Below are positions 1 through 9,202 of a stretch of DNA of 64,000 bases, piece after piece. Numbering within the stretch: position 1 is the first letter of the stretch; each line of letters starts with the position of its first letter. Source of the stretch: an uncultured Kordiimonas sp. (GTDB lineage Bacteria; Pseudomonadota; Alphaproteobacteria; Sphingomonadales; Kordiimonadaceae); NCBI GenBank assembly GCA_947503625.1, contig CANNEK010000003.1, positions 248,001 through 312,000 on the forward strand, written 5' to 3'. The notes below the pieces were generated by a model. It was not told the DNA's origin, searched no databases, and was given only the letters and a program-made list of their open reading frames with translations. The position numbers and the translations under genes were made by a program.

Positions 1-1
1 T

Positions 2-2380
2 CCCGAGGCTCAGCCCCAGTGGAAAGATGCCATGCGTAACATGACATCCGCAGGCCTTTCACCCACAGGCAAACGTGCCGTTGTGACAGCACGCGGTGAT
101 ATCTACACCGTGCCACTCAAGGATGGCTCCACCCGTAACCTGACCCGTACTTCCGGTGTGCGCGAAAGTACTGCTTTATGGTCACCAAACGGTGGTGAAA
201 TCGCTTACCTGAGCGACGCAACACGCAAGTTGCGGGTTGTTATTACCGATCAGGCGGGCGCCGAAAAGCGCAGCTTTGACCTTGGTGAAGATGACTACAC
301 TTTAGTGGATTGGTCCGGCAACGGCAGCAAGATCATGCTGGCTGACAATCATCTGAGTGTCTGGTCAATGGATGCGGAAAGCGGCGAGCTCACCAAAATA
401 TATACCGACAACCGCCGCTCTGGTGTTCAGATCAGCGTTTCGAAAGATGGCAACTGGCTTGCGTACACCAAAGCGCGCGCCAACTATTTCAATGATGTGT
501 TCCTCTATAGTTTTGAAGACGGAAGCCACACACAGATTACAGATGGCATGAGCCACGCAACGTCGCCTGCGTTCAGCCCGGATGGCAACTATCTTTATTT
601 TGCCGCCAGCACCAATGCCGGACCAACAGCGGTTGGCCTTGATATGTCAACACAGGAACGGCCCATTCGCTTTGGTCTATATGCTGCGGTGCTTGCTGCA
701 GATGGCAAATCACCCTTGCTGCCCAAAGCAGGCGACGAGGACGAAAAGTCAGAGGAAGAAGCCAGCGACAACGGCGAAGAGGACAAAGACGAGAAGAAGG
801 ATGAAGATACCAAGGAAATGATCGTCGATGTTGACGGCATTGCCGACCGTATCGTCGCTCTTCCCGTCGCAGAGCGTTCGTACGGAAGCCTTCAGGTTGC
901 CCATGATGGCGGGCTGTTCTTCCTCGAGTTCACGCAGCCCGGCGGTTCAATTGAACCAAATGGCAATGGCCAGCGTTCCAGCAAGCTGATGCGCTTTGAC
1001 TTCAAAGACAAAAAAGCCGCGAAAGCCATGGACCAGGTGCAGGGTTACAGCCTGTCAGAAGACGGCAAAACCGTCATCGTGCGCACGCAGGGCAATGGTC
1101 TGATGACAGCCAAGGCGGAAAAAGACATCAAGGCCGAAAAGCTGAACACATCGGACGTGAAAGCCTTTATCAACCCGCGCGAAGAATGGGCACAGATATT
1201 TGATGAGGCATGGCGCTTCGAGCATCAGTATTTCTATGCCGAAAACATGCATGGCCTTGATTGGCAAGGCATCTATGACAAGTACCGGCCGCTGGTTGCT
1301 CATGTGGCAACGCGCGCCGACCTGAACCGTTTGATCGTTGATATGGTCTCGGAATTGCAGGTTGGCCACAACCGTGCCGGCCGCGGGGACGTGTATGCAG
1401 ACAAGCCTGTGCAAATCGGCCTTTTGGGCGCAGACCTTCGCCTCGAAAACGGTACGTATCAGGTGACCCGGATATATGACGGCGAAAACTGGAACCCGTT
1501 TGTAAAGGCACCTCTTGCTGCGCCGGGCATTGGCGTTTCTGAAGGCGACTATATCCATGCCGTTAACGGTGCGCCTGTTGGTGGCAACGTAAATATCTTA
1601 GCCCATCTGATCCAGACGGTTGGCAAACAGGTAACCCTGTCTGTCAGCAGTGATGGTGACCTCGCAAACGCCCGGGATGTGGTTGTAGAGCCTATCGCAA
1701 ACGAGCGTCAGCTAAGGCACTGGGCCTGGGTAGAAGGCAACCGCAAGCGTGTAGAAGAAGCGACAGGCGGCAGAGCCGGTTATGTTTATCTACCCAATAC
1801 GGCAGGCGGCGGCTTCACCTACTTCAACCGCATGTTCTTCGCCCAAAGTGACCGGCCGTCAATGATTGTCGATGAACGCCAGAACGGCGGCGGTCAGGCG
1901 GCAAACTACATCACCGACGTGCTCTCGCGGCAGTATCTCTCCAGCTGGGTGGACCGGGACGGCCTGACGTTCGAAACGCCGGGTGGTGCCGTGTTTGGCC
2001 CCAAGGTGATGCTGATTGACCAGGATGCAGGCTCTGGCGGTGACTTCCTGCCCTACTCGTTCAAGCGCATGGGCATCGGCAAACTCATCGGCAAGCGTAC
2101 CTGGGGTGGCCTTATTGGCATCGCAGCCAACCCGCAGCTGATTGATGGTGGCTTTGTCACAGTGCCATTCTTCCGCTTTTATACGCCCGAAGGCGAATGG
2201 CGCGTAGAAAACGAGGGTGTTGGCCCGGATATCGATGTGACGCTCGACCCGGCGCAGGTTAACGCCGGTGTTGATGTGCAGCTGGAGCGAGCCATTCAGG
2301 AAATCATGAACGAGCTCGAAAGCTACGAGCCGATCAAGCGCCATACCCCGCCAGCCCTGCCTACGCAGGTTGGCGGCTAA
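2..2380 (+). CDS. Tricorn-like S41 family peptidase with TolB-type propeller, 5' truncated by window edge
   Basis: The frame is open from base 2 (codons for PEAQPQWKDA precede the first ATG at 32), so the gene starts outside the window and at least 792 residues are visible. Seen: N-terminal WD40/TolB-like blades (repeats such as SPNGGEIAYLSD and SPDGNYLYFAA), a highly acidic Glu/Asp/Lys insert near residues 235-265 counted from the ATG at 32, a PDZ-like segment (GVSEGDYIHAVNGAPVGG), and a C-terminal S41 protease domain with the nucleophile motif GSGGD (Ser668 in the same count). This is the Tricorn protease architecture, which trims peptides; an exported or periplasmic role is possible, but the N-terminus that would show a signal peptide is missing. 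The family is confident, the substrate unknown. Confidence 0.85.
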   Translation, partial: PEAQPQWKDAMRNMTSAGLSPTGKRAVVTARGDIYTVPLKDGSTRNLTRTSGVRESTALWSPNGGEIAYLSDATRKLRVVITDQAGAEKRSFDLGEDDYTLVDWSGNGSKIMLADNHLSVWSMDAESGELTKIYTDNRRSGVQISVSKDGNWLAYTKARANYFNDVFLYSFEDGSHTQITDGMSHATSPAFSPDGNYLYFAASTNAGPTAVGLDMSTQERPIRFGLYAAVLAADGKSPLLPKAGDEDEKSEEEASDNGEEDKDEKKDEDTKEMIVDVDGIADRIVALPVAERSYGSLQVAHDGGLFFLEFTQPGGSIEPNGNGQRSSKLMRFDFKDKKAAKAMDQVQGYSLSEDGKTVIVRTQGNGLMTAKAEKDIKAEKLNTSDVKAFINPREEWAQIFDEAWRFEHQYFYAENMHGLDWQGIYDKYRPLVAHVATRADLNRLIVDMVSELQVGHNRAGRGDVYADKPVQIGLLGADLRLENGTYQVTRIYDGENWNPFVKAPLAAPGIGVSEGDYIHAVNGAPVGGNVNILAHLIQTVGKQVTLSVSSDGDLANARDVVVEPIANERQLRHWAWVEGNRKRVEEATGGRAGYVYLPNTAGGGFTYFNRMFFAQSDRPSMIVDERQNGGGQAANYITDVLSRQYLSSWVDRDGLTFETPGGAVFGPKVMLIDQDAGSGGDFLPYSFKRMGIGKLIGKRTWGGLIGIAANPQLIDGGFVTVPFFRFYTPEGEWRVENEGVGPDIDVTLDPAQVNAGVDVQLERAIQEIMNELESYEPIKRHTPPALPTQVGG

Positions 2381-2406
2381 AGCGCGCACACAAAATCTGA
2401 AACACC

Positions 2407-2434
2407 AAAGCCCCGGCACGCCGGGGCTTTTTTT
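2407..2434. terminator. Rho-independent terminator, bidirectional
   Basis: A 10-bp perfect stem (AAAGCCCCGG / CCGGGGCTTT) closes over a CACG loop and is followed by more T. It lies 27 bases after the protease stop and between convergent genes, so it can serve both strands. The same core recurs near 6061 and 39235. Confidence 0.85.
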
Positions 2435-2488
2435 ATGGGACAGTTTCAAGTGGCTCGTAGCAGACCTGCAGCCGGTATAGCCAGCACC

Positions 2489-2971
2489 TTAGAAAACGCT
2501 CCCGAGCGCGATACCAAACACCAACGCATCTTCATGAGAGAAGTCGTAATGCAACTGGGGGGAAAGAGTAAAACCGTTTTCAAATTCGAACTCATAAAGC
2601 GCACCCAGCCTCAGTGCCGCGTATGAGTTTTCATCGACAAATTCCACACCCGGACCCACCTGGGCGATCAACCCACGCCACAAGTGCAGATCAGCAACAG
2701 CGAGAATGGTTGTGGAGTCGATATTGCCAAAAGCTTGCTCGACAACCAGGCCAAGGCCCAGGAAGTTGCTGACCCGGTACTCATAGTCAATTCCCACTGT
2801 GAAGGCTGTATGGTCTTCATTGACCAGGTCTGTTCCGCCCAATAACACGGACAAATGATGAGGTGACGAATGGTGAAGGCTCCCCTCTTGCTCGCTGGCC
2901 ACGACGCCAGCACTCAGCAAGGTGAACCAACCGCAGCTCATCAGAAGTCGGCCGTAATAAATAGCGCGCAT
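2489..2971 (-). CDS. Small outer-membrane beta-barrel-like protein
   Basis: 160 residues. The N-terminus has a hydrophobic signal-like stretch (around LLMSCGWFTLLSAGVVASE), followed by alternating polar/hydrophobic strands rich in Gly, Tyr and Phe, and the protein ends in Phe (GIALGSVF). A terminal Phe is the usual signature of proteins assembled by the BAM complex. The start at 2971 has a good ribosome site (GGAG, 5 bases upstream). It resembles generic porin-family or transporter-like small barrels, but I recognise no specific family. It is convergent with the upstream protease gene, with a terminator between them, and stands alone on its strand. Confidence 0.6.
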   Translation of the reverse strand: MRAIYYGRLLMSCGWFTLLSAGVVASEQEGSLHHSSPHHLSVLLGGTDLVNEDHTAFTVGIDYEYRVSNFLGLGLVVEQAFGNIDSTTILAVADLHLWRGLIAQVGPGVEFVDENSYAALRLGALYEFEFENGFTLSPQLHYDFSHEDALVFGIALGSVF

Positions 2972-3045
2972 GGAAGCTCCTATTGTATGGCTAAGCTAAA
3001 GTCCGGCGCCGTGTCACGGGGGGGACCACGGCGCCAGAACGCAGG

Positions 3046-3828
3046 CTAAAAGGCCGCTTTGATTTCAGCGACAATCGTCTCTGTTGTATCGATCCGGCTG
3101 GCAATGAAGCGGAAATTGGTCAGGGCAGCGGCATAGCCGTCATAGTGCTCGGTTATGGCGGCGGCCGTCGCATCGGTGACGATCATCACGTCAAAGCCCT
3201 GTTCAACAAGCTCCCGCATATGCGATTCTGTGCACAGGTTGGCTGACATGCCGGCCAGCACAACTTTTGAAATACCGTTTTTTCTGAGCTGCAGCACAAG
3301 ATCGTTGGTATCCGGGCCGTAGACTTTATGCGGGCTGGTGACAACCGTCCGACCATTATTGATGTAAGGCTTGTATTCCTCCAACCAATCAGCACCGGAC
3401 CCCGCAAACCCATCAAGGTTGAGCGGACCCTCGCGGTCAAACATATGGAGGGAGTGCATCAAAACCTCGAGCGCCCCCTCAATTTTCCAGTTATGGTCGT
3501 AAGGGAAATAATAGTGCGGCGATACAAACATCGGCATGCCGGTTTCATGCGCGGCCTTGAACAGATGTTCAAGGTTTCCAACCGTGCCGTTTTCCATCAC
3601 ACTTTTCCCGACGACCCCCCATGTCACACCGCTTGGTGACAAAAAATCAACCTGTGGATCGGTGATGACAATGGCCGTGTCACCTTTGGTGATTTCAAAA
3701 CCCGGCATGGGCAACCCATCATTAACAGGGGCGCGGCCTGCCGCGGCAACGACTGTGTCCTGAGCCATTACCGAACCACCAAAAAAAGTTAGGCACACGG
3801 CTGTACAGATTGACGTAATTTTTTTCAT
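3046..3828 (-). CDS. Exported isochorismatase-like cysteine hydrolase
   Basis: 260 residues with a clear signal peptide (MKKITSICTAVCLTFFGGSVMAQ). The mature part shows the isochorismatase-like hydrolase fold: Asp in ITDPQVDF, a Lys in the SPHKVYGP region, and the nucleophilic Cys in AGMSANLCTES, followed by VIVTDATAA. The family hydrolyses amide or vinyl-ether bonds (isochorismatases, nicotinamidases, N-carbamoyl amidases); most members are cytosolic, so an exported one is less usual. The start is supported by AGAGGA 7 bases upstream. An AraC-type regulator is divergently transcribed across a 171-bp gap and is the likely controller. Substrate unknown. Confidence 0.82.
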   Translation of the reverse strand: MKKITSICTAVCLTFFGGSVMAQDTVVAAAGRAPVNDGLPMPGFEITKGDTAIVITDPQVDFLSPSGVTWGVVGKSVMENGTVGNLEHLFKAAHETGMPMFVSPHYYFPYDHNWKIEGALEVLMHSLHMFDREGPLNLDGFAGSGADWLEEYKPYINNGRTVVTSPHKVYGPDTNDLVLQLRKNGISKVVLAGMSANLCTESHMRELVEQGFDVMIVTDATAAAITEHYDGYAAALTNFRFIASRIDTTETIVAEIKAAF

Positions 3829-3999
3829 GTAATCGTCCTCTTAAAGCAAAAATGCAGGCACCAGTTGCCTGCAACCAAGGGCATAGCAAATCCGGAGTGC
3901 CCAATCGTCTCGACTTCGTGCCCCGCCTGTTTTTGCTTTTTATGGTCTACCTAATTAGCGCTAGCGTATGACAAGTCATGGGGGAAAAGGGGAACCGGC

Positions 4000-4884
4000 G
4001 TGATCACAGACCTTGAAATCAATACTGAATCGCTTCTGCTGTGCGTACTGGAGGGCGACGCAAAGCTGGACCTGCCGGTGCGGCCCAATGCGTCTTTCCA
4101 CTACATAATGCACGGCCGCGGGAAAATTCAGTTTTCTGACCAGCGCACAATTGATGTTGAAGAGGGGTCACTGGTATTTTTGCCGGCAAACCTGGGTCAC
4201 ACGCTATATGCCTGCGAAGGCGGCGAAGCACTGCCACCAACTGCTGGTACGCTCGGTGCCTGCATAGAAAAAAGACAGGTTTCAGGCAACGGCGACGGAG
4301 GCATAATGGGACTGTGCGGCACGCTTAATATACATGTCCGGGGTGCCCGTGCCCTTTTTGATTTTCTGATTTCGCCCATCGTCGTGAATTCACGGACGTC
4401 ACGCTATAGTGACAAATTGATGGATATGGTTCTCACGGAAGCCAACAGAGGCGAGATGGCCAGTCTTGCCATTGTCAATGCCTTGATCCGAACCTGTTTG
4501 ATTTCGATCACACAACACTCTTTGGATGCAGGCGATAGCAAAATGGGGTGGTTGGCAGCTGCAAACGCGCCAACACTATGGCCTGCATTGCAGGAACTGA
4601 TGGCGCACCCGGGCGAAAAACATACGGTTACCAGCCTGGCGGCACTGGCGGGAATGAGCAGGGCGCGATTTGCGAAGCTGTTTCGGAGCACACATGGCCG
4701 GGGACCGATGGACTTCCTCAATCAATTGCGCATGCAACAGGCGATGCATCTGCTGGCGTCATCCCACTACCCGGTCAAAAAAATTTCCTCAAAGGTTGGA
4801 TTTGAATCGCGGTCCGCATTTGCCAGAGGCTTTAAGAAGTATACAGGCCTTTCCCCGACAGATTACAGAGTTCAAAATCAGTAG
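4000..4884 (+). CDS. AraC family transcriptional regulator with cupin sensor
   Basis: 294 residues from a GTG start preceded by AAAAGGGGAA. The N-terminal half is cupin-like (FHYIMHGRGKIQF, then EEGSLVFLPANLGHTL), typical of the ligand-sensing domain of AraC activators such as the cupin_6 group. The C-terminal ~100 residues carry two helix-turn-helix units (LAALAGMSRARFAKLFRSTHG and KKISSKVGFESRSAFARGFKKYTGLSPTDYR, the second quoted in part). It is divergent from the exported hydrolase gene, so local control of that gene is likely. The effector cannot be told from sequence. Confidence 0.88.
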   Translation: MITDLEINTESLLLCVLEGDAKLDLPVRPNASFHYIMHGRGKIQFSDQRTIDVEEGSLVFLPANLGHTLYACEGGEALPPTAGTLGACIEKRQVSGNGDGGIMGLCGTLNIHVRGARALFDFLISPIVVNSRTSRYSDKLMDMVLTEANRGEMASLAIVNALIRTCLISITQHSLDAGDSKMGWLAAANAPTLWPALQELMAHPGEKHTVTSLAALAGMSRARFAKLFRSTHGRGPMDFLNQLRMQQAMHLLASSHYPVKKISSKVGFESRSAFARGFKKYTGLSPTDYRVQNQ

Positions 4885-4918
4885 GAACCTGCACAGCATG
4901 CAGTACTTATACTGTTGT

Positions 4919-5476
4919 TCATCGGTTCAGCGCCGCGTCGCGGGCGCGTTTGAGCTGGGTAATGTCGAGCCCCGCGCGGGCCATGGTGCGCATGCCGGCA
5001 TAAACCGCCAGCAGATGCTCGGCAGCTCCATCTTTATTCGGAACTTCAGTGTCCAAAAGAGCAATCAGCAGTGCATCCCGCATGGCATTCATCGCCTCTT
5101 GCACCATCACACCGGTTTCCGGGTCGTCAGACGCCATGTCAATCGCGGAATTACAGAGGAAACAGCCGCGCCGGTCCCGCCGAACCCCAGCAGCCTCCAC
5201 AACCAGATCCAGATAGGCCTTGATGCGGTCTGCTCCGCTTTGTTCTGCGCTCCTGAGAAGAGCCACAGCCGCTTGCACTTCCTCGTCGATATAAAGCGTC
5301 AGCGCTTTGCGGTAGAGCGCATGCTTGTCGCCGTAGGCCGCATAAATGCTGCCCCGGCCCAAGCCTGTGGCGGCGCTCAGGTCAGCGTATGAGGTACCGT
5401 CATAGCCTTTTTGCCAAAAAAGATCGCGCACGGTCTCAAGCGCTTTCCTATCGTCAAACTCGCGCAGGCGCGCCAT
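4919..5476 (-). CDS. TetR/AcrR family transcriptional regulator
   Basis: 185 residues when started at the ATG at 5476 (MARLREFDD), chosen over an ATG at 5506 because AGGAG lies 6 bases upstream and the family commonly begins MARxREFD. The N-terminal HTH is classic (DLSAATGLGRGSIYAAYGDKHALYRKAL). The C-terminal part contains GCFLCNSAIDMA, a Cys-containing motif common in the TetR group that controls small exported or redox proteins. It is divergent from the DM13 protein gene, and two operator-like sequences lie between them (5514-5528 and 5550-5565). Confidence 0.88.
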   Translation of the reverse strand: MARLREFDDRKALETVRDLFWQKGYDGTSYADLSAATGLGRGSIYAAYGDKHALYRKALTLYIDEEVQAAVALLRSAEQSGADRIKAYLDLVVEAAGVRRDRRGCFLCNSAIDMASDDPETGVMVQEAMNAMRDALLIALLDTEVPNKDGAAEHLLAVYAGMRTMARAGLDITQLKRARDAALNR

Positions 5477-5513
5477 GGGCTTCTCCTCACGATCATGTGA
5501 TGACATCTATTAT

Positions 5514-5528
5514 TGAACATTCATTCCA
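5514..5528. promoter_or_regulatory. Candidate TetR operator copy 1
   Basis: TGAACATTCATTCCA shares 11 of 15 positions with a second copy at 5551-5565 (pattern TGAAC..TC..TCCA). Both lie in the short gap between the divergent TetR and DM13 genes. Binding by the adjacent regulator is inferred from position only. Confidence 0.4.
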
Positions 5529-5549
5529 CAATAGTCATTTGGCTGATTG

Positions 5550-5565
5550 TTGAACGATCGATCCA
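5550..5565. promoter_or_regulatory. Candidate TetR operator copy 2
   Basis: TTGAACGATCGATCCA is an imperfect palindrome centred on CGATCG and partly repeats the element at 5514-5528. This dyad form is usual for TetR-family operators. It lies about 55 bases before the DM13 start. Confidence 0.4.
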
Positions 5566-5618
5566 TAATACATAGGGGCGATCAAATTACCAGGCAACTT
5601 GAAACAGGGAAATTCGAC

Positions 5619-6029
5619 ATGTTTAAGAAATTCATACTCTCCATCATGGTTATCGCGGGCCTTGGGGCTTCGCTTGCAAACACGGCGCAGGCCGATGGTC
5701 ACGGCACATCGCAGGTCGTGACAAGCGGCACATTTGAAGGGCGCAGCGATCACGTTACCACTGGCGGCATCTCGATCATCAAAACCGCGTCGGGCTATAT
5801 CGCCATTCTTGAGAGCAATTTCAGCCTTGACGGCGCACCAGACCCGACGCTGGGATTTGGCAACAATGGCTCATTTGATGTCAAAACAAAATTCACCAAG
5901 CTTGAGAGCATCAATGGCCTGCAAGCCTACGCCATTCCTGCGAGCATTGATGTCTCGGCCTTCAACGAATTCTACGTCTGGTGCGCAGAATTCAGTGTGC
6001 CGCTAGGCGTGGCTGCCTTGTCGAACTAA
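5619..6029 (+). CDS. Exported DM13 domain protein
   Basis: 136 residues from the ATG at 5619 (AGGGA 7-8 bases upstream); the longer frame from 5547 is not used because the signal peptide (MFKKFILSIMVIAGLGASLA, cleaved near AQA) begins here. The mature protein fits the DM13 domain: GTFEGRSDHVTTGG, NFSLDGAPDP, and a late Cys in YVWCAEFSVPLGVAAL. DM13 domains are thought to act in redox or electron-transfer reactions through that Cys; this is family knowledge, not tested here. It is divergent from a TetR gene that probably represses it. A terminator follows. Confidence 0.75.
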   Translation: MFKKFILSIMVIAGLGASLANTAQADGHGTSQVVTSGTFEGRSDHVTTGGISIIKTASGYIAILESNFSLDGAPDPTLGFGNNGSFDVKTKFTKLESINGLQAYAIPASIDVSAFNEFYVWCAEFSVPLGVAALSN

Positions 6030-6060
6030 GGCCTGAACAATTACGGCGCCAGAAAACTTG

Positions 6061-6085
6061 AAAACCCCGGCACGCCGGGGCTTTC
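6061..6085 (+). terminator. Rho-independent terminator after the DM13 gene
   Basis: The stem CCCCGG / CCGGGG with CACG loop, flanked by A-rich and T-rich sequence (CTTTCT), lies about 35 bases after the stop. The core is the same as in the terminators at 2407 and 39235. Confidence 0.75.
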
Positions 6086-6212
6086 TGCATCAAGGTAATT
6101 TTCCTCCCGGGCATGAAAAACAATGATAGACCCGACACTTCGGCGGGAAACAAAACGGGCATATTATTGTCGTGGAAGGCTAATACTACAATGATGGTTA
6201 TGCCGACGAGGC

Positions 6213-7115
6213 TCAATTATCGCTTTCCGGCTCTCTGACAAATTTCAGATATTCCGTATTGACGTTCGTTTGCAGTAATTCAAAATCCTGCAGGAAGATA
6301 TGGGTTTTGTGGCCGTCCTGAAAGTCGGCAAGAAGGCCAAACCAGTATGGCGGCTCATAGCTGACATAATAGTCCCAGTGCTCGCCGTTCTCCCGGATAA
6401 AGTCGAAGCGATAGGCCGCATGAGACCGGCCCTTGGCATCTGTAAAACGATCCGGCCCGATTTCGGCAAGATCGGCAAGCTCATAGCCGTTTTCCCTGCT
6501 TGAGTTCTTGATTGCCACCTTGCGCAGAGTGCCGGGCGAACGCTCCTTGAACGCAAGGGCAAATGGCAGGGCTGCCAGATCAAAAGCGTTGGAAAGCGGG
6601 TATGTCTTTACTTCAGTCCTGGGCTCGGCGCCGTCAAAGGAGAGATCCAGTGTTGTCGTTTGCCCATCGATTACATCGTGGATGGTATTGAAACGACCAC
6701 CACCTGCCGCAAGCACACGCCAAAGGCGCTGAAAATTATCCTGCCGGACAAATGTGATGTCATCGGTAGCACCGTTTTCGCCAAAGCCATACCATTCGAT
6801 TTTGTAGGCTGGCACACCCGCCTGGGAAAGCGGCTCGAACTGAATGAATGTCGGCAGGTCGCCGTGACGACCCAGAATGTTTTCCACATCCACTTCCCAC
6901 CGGAACAGCGAACGAACGCTCTGGATGCGGTCTGGTGTTTTCAGGCTGATAGAGTTGGGCGATAAGGTCCCAACCCGCTCGTAGGATTGATACTTCTCAA
7001 GTTGTTCCTCGATGTAGGCTGCGACGCCATTGTCTTGCGGTGTGGCAGCATAAGTGAAGGAAACGGCAGCCATCATCGCTGCAAATGTCGTGAAACCTTT
7101 ATGACGGACTCTCAT
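6213..7115 (-). CDS. Exported protein of unknown function
   Basis: 300 residues from the ATG at 7115 (MRVRHKGFTTFAAMM), preferred over 7127 because GGAG lies 6 bases before it. The N-terminus is signal-peptide-like (basic, then FAAMMAAVSFTYAATPQ). The remainder is beta-rich with many aromatic residues (YYVSYEPPYWFGLLADFQDG near the C-terminus) and a short coiled stretch early on. I do not recognise a family; the pattern is compatible with a periplasmic beta-protein. It lies 114 bases downstream of, and on the same strand as, the CadC-like regulator, so co-expression is possible. Confidence 0.6.
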   Translation of the reverse strand: MRVRHKGFTTFAAMMAAVSFTYAATPQDNGVAAYIEEQLEKYQSYERVGTLSPNSISLKTPDRIQSVRSLFRWEVDVENILGRHGDLPTFIQFEPLSQAGVPAYKIEWYGFGENGATDDITFVRQDNFQRLWRVLAAGGGRFNTIHDVIDGQTTTLDLSFDGAEPRTEVKTYPLSNAFDLAALPFALAFKERSPGTLRKVAIKNSSRENGYELADLAEIGPDRFTDAKGRSHAAYRFDFIRENGEHWDYYVSYEPPYWFGLLADFQDGHKTHIFLQDFELLQTNVNTEYLKFVREPESDN

Positions 7116-7229
7116 TGGACGCTCCATGTTATTGAATGTCCGGCAAGGCGTGACACGATAGAGCTCGCGCGTCCTAACCGGCAGCTAACAAAAAGCTCAC
7201 AAAAATATCCTTGGTGCGATTTATAGGGT

Positions 7230-9047
7230 TTACTGCCGAGGTCGCAGCACGATGAGATCGCTGCCGACATAACCCTGAACGGTGAAGGCGATTTTATTTG
7301 CCGCGTCCGAAACACTGTATTGGAAACCATCAAAAATCCGCAACTCCAGAGGCGAAATCACCTCGGGATCTCCTCCTCCGTCCGGCAGGTGCATTATGCG
7401 GCCGCTGGCCTCGCCCACATCTTCTACACTGAATTTGGAAGGCTGATACGGTGGAGGCATATCTGTTTCGTTCAGCACTGCCGAAACGCCGCCTGCCCGG
7501 GACAGCTTCAATTGCCCGTTGCCCTGTTCATCCAGCAAAAGGAGATTTAGCCCATCAGCATACCAGCGCAGCTCGGCACTTCTTGAGCACATTGCGTCAA
7601 AGACGTGCACCAGCTGCCGGGTCCCGGAACTCATGTTTTCGACCCATATCTCGCAGCGTCCGGGCTGGTTGGTCAGAAAGGCGAGTTCACTGCCATCGTT
7701 GGAAAAACTCGGGCTGCGGCTAACCTCCGCAGAGTCCACAAGGATTGCAACGCTGGCATCTTGTCCATTCAAGTCAAGGCCGTGAATGTCGATATCATAC
7801 ACAGCTTTGGACAGAGTGATTTCTCCCGCCAATGGCCCGGTATCAAGCGACGAGACAGTTTGGCCGAGAAGCGTAACCCATTGAGGCTCCATGGTATCTG
7901 CTGCAGTGCGCCATAAACTTTCACCGGCTATAAACAGCAGGGACCGGCCCTGCCCGTAACTTGCCAGCCCGCTGACTGTGCTTTCAACTTCGGCCAGTGT
8001 TTCAAGCTGGCCGCCAGCCCTGTCTATCTGCAAAATTCGTGACCCGCTCACAGTTCGCCTAACAAAGGCGACGTCATCCGCTGTATTCATCAAAACCGGC
8101 AATATGTCCTGCTCTGATGGTTCCGGAAAAGTCAGCTGCTGCATCGCGCCAGTGGCAAGATCAAGTGTATGAATAGCATTTTGGCCTGACACTGTCGGCA
8201 GGGAAACCAGCAAGCTGGTTTCGCCGGCCCAATCAAACAAGGCCTCGCAGGAGTTGCAAGGCATGTGGGTCGGCGTGTCGCCTGCCTGCTGCGGCCAATT
8301 CTGTACGGAAATAAAGTCGCTTTCCTGATCATCGCGCCGGTAGGCAAGCCGCGCACCGTCCGGTGACCATCTGGGCGCCCTGAGATGATAGCCCTCTTCT
8401 CGGATCATGCGCGTATTTCCGGTGGCCAGATTGTGCACCTCAAGAAACAGAAAATCACTCTCTTCCTCCGCATAGCGCGCATACGCAATCCATTGGCCAT
8501 CGGGGCTGGTTGAAGGCTCGAATTCCTCACCGGGCATCTGGGTCAACAGGTAACTTGAGAAGGCAGCGGCGTAACGGTCTGTATCCCTCTGCAGACGGCT
8601 ATCTACTATGAAGAAATGCAGTACCACGGCAGCAACAAACAGGATCGCTGTTGCCATTCGCAAAATTTTACGCCGGTCTACTCTTGCCTTTGCCGGCGCT
8701 GAAGATTCAGGGGCTTCAGCAACAGTCGCTACCAGCCTGTAGCCTGATTTGGGAATGGTTTCGATGAAAACAGGCCCGTCGCCGTCCGGGTCCAGACTGC
8801 GGCGAAGCTCCGAAACTGCGCGTGTCAGAACCGCGTCCACCACATGCACCTCAGGCCAGACTTCGTTTAAAAGCTGCTCTCTGGTAAAAAGCTGTCCGGG
8901 TTTTGAACTCATGTACACCAGCAGTTGCATGAACTTTGGTGCCAGCTTGGTTTCCACCTCCTGTTTTTCCAGCCGGTTCAGCGACGGGCGTACCAGCCAC
9001 TGATCCAGCAGATAGTCTTTGGCCATGATTTTCGGTTGCAAGTTCAC
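7230..9047 (-). CDS. CadC-like membrane-bound winged-helix regulator with TolB-type periplasmic propeller
   Basis: 605 residues. Residues ~10-105 form an OmpR/CadC winged helix (LLVYMSSKPGQLFTREQLLNEVWP, quoted in part, then TRAVSELRRSL and IETIPKSGYRLVA). One transmembrane segment follows (ILRMATAILFVAAVVLHFF, ~128-147), then a C-terminal propeller of repeated SPDG-type blades (STSPDGQWIAYARY, RWSPDGARLAYRR, SNDGSELAFLT). CadC-type proteins sense through the periplasmic part and bind DNA without phosphorylation. The start is uncertain: GTG at 9047 or ATG at 9026 (MAKDYLL), neither with a strong ribosome site. Target genes unknown. Confidence 0.82.
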   Translation of the reverse strand: MNLQPKIMAKDYLLDQWLVRPSLNRLEKQEVETKLAPKFMQLLVYMSSKPGQLFTREQLLNEVWPEVHVVDAVLTRAVSELRRSLDPDGDGPVFIETIPKSGYRLVATVAEAPESSAPAKARVDRRKILRMATAILFVAAVVLHFFIVDSRLQRDTDRYAAAFSSYLLTQMPGEEFEPSTSPDGQWIAYARYAEEESDFLFLEVHNLATGNTRMIREEGYHLRAPRWSPDGARLAYRRDDQESDFISVQNWPQQAGDTPTHMPCNSCEALFDWAGETSLLVSLPTVSGQNAIHTLDLATGAMQQLTFPEPSEQDILPVLMNTADDVAFVRRTVSGSRILQIDRAGGQLETLAEVESTVSGLASYGQGRSLLFIAGESLWRTAADTMEPQWVTLLGQTVSSLDTGPLAGEITLSKAVYDIDIHGLDLNGQDASVAILVDSAEVSRSPSFSNDGSELAFLTNQPGRCEIWVENMSSGTRQLVHVFDAMCSRSAELRWYADGLNLLLLDEQGNGQLKLSRAGGVSAVLNETDMPPPYQPSKFSVEDVGEASGRIMHLPDGGGDPEVISPLELRIFDGFQYSVSDAANKIAFTVQGYVGSDLIVLRPRQ

Positions 9048-9202
9048 GTGGAGATAAACCGGTTAGCTTGTTAACGGGATGCACATTCTAGTGCCTGATA
9101 TCAAAAGCTGTCCAGCGATTGAAGATGCGCGGCCTCTTAAGGTGCCCGGACATCCGGGAATAGCCAGCCTCGATCGCGCCTGCCAAAATTATCCTGCGCA
9201 GG

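Noticed and set aside
1055-1558. Long minus-strand frame opposite the Tricorn-like gene
   Set aside because: It has no ribosome site and no family pattern, and lies wholly opposite a well-supported coding frame.
4670-5392. 240-codon plus-strand frame across the AraC 3' end and the TetR gene
   Set aside because: It overlaps two clear genes, and its translation is not protein-like.
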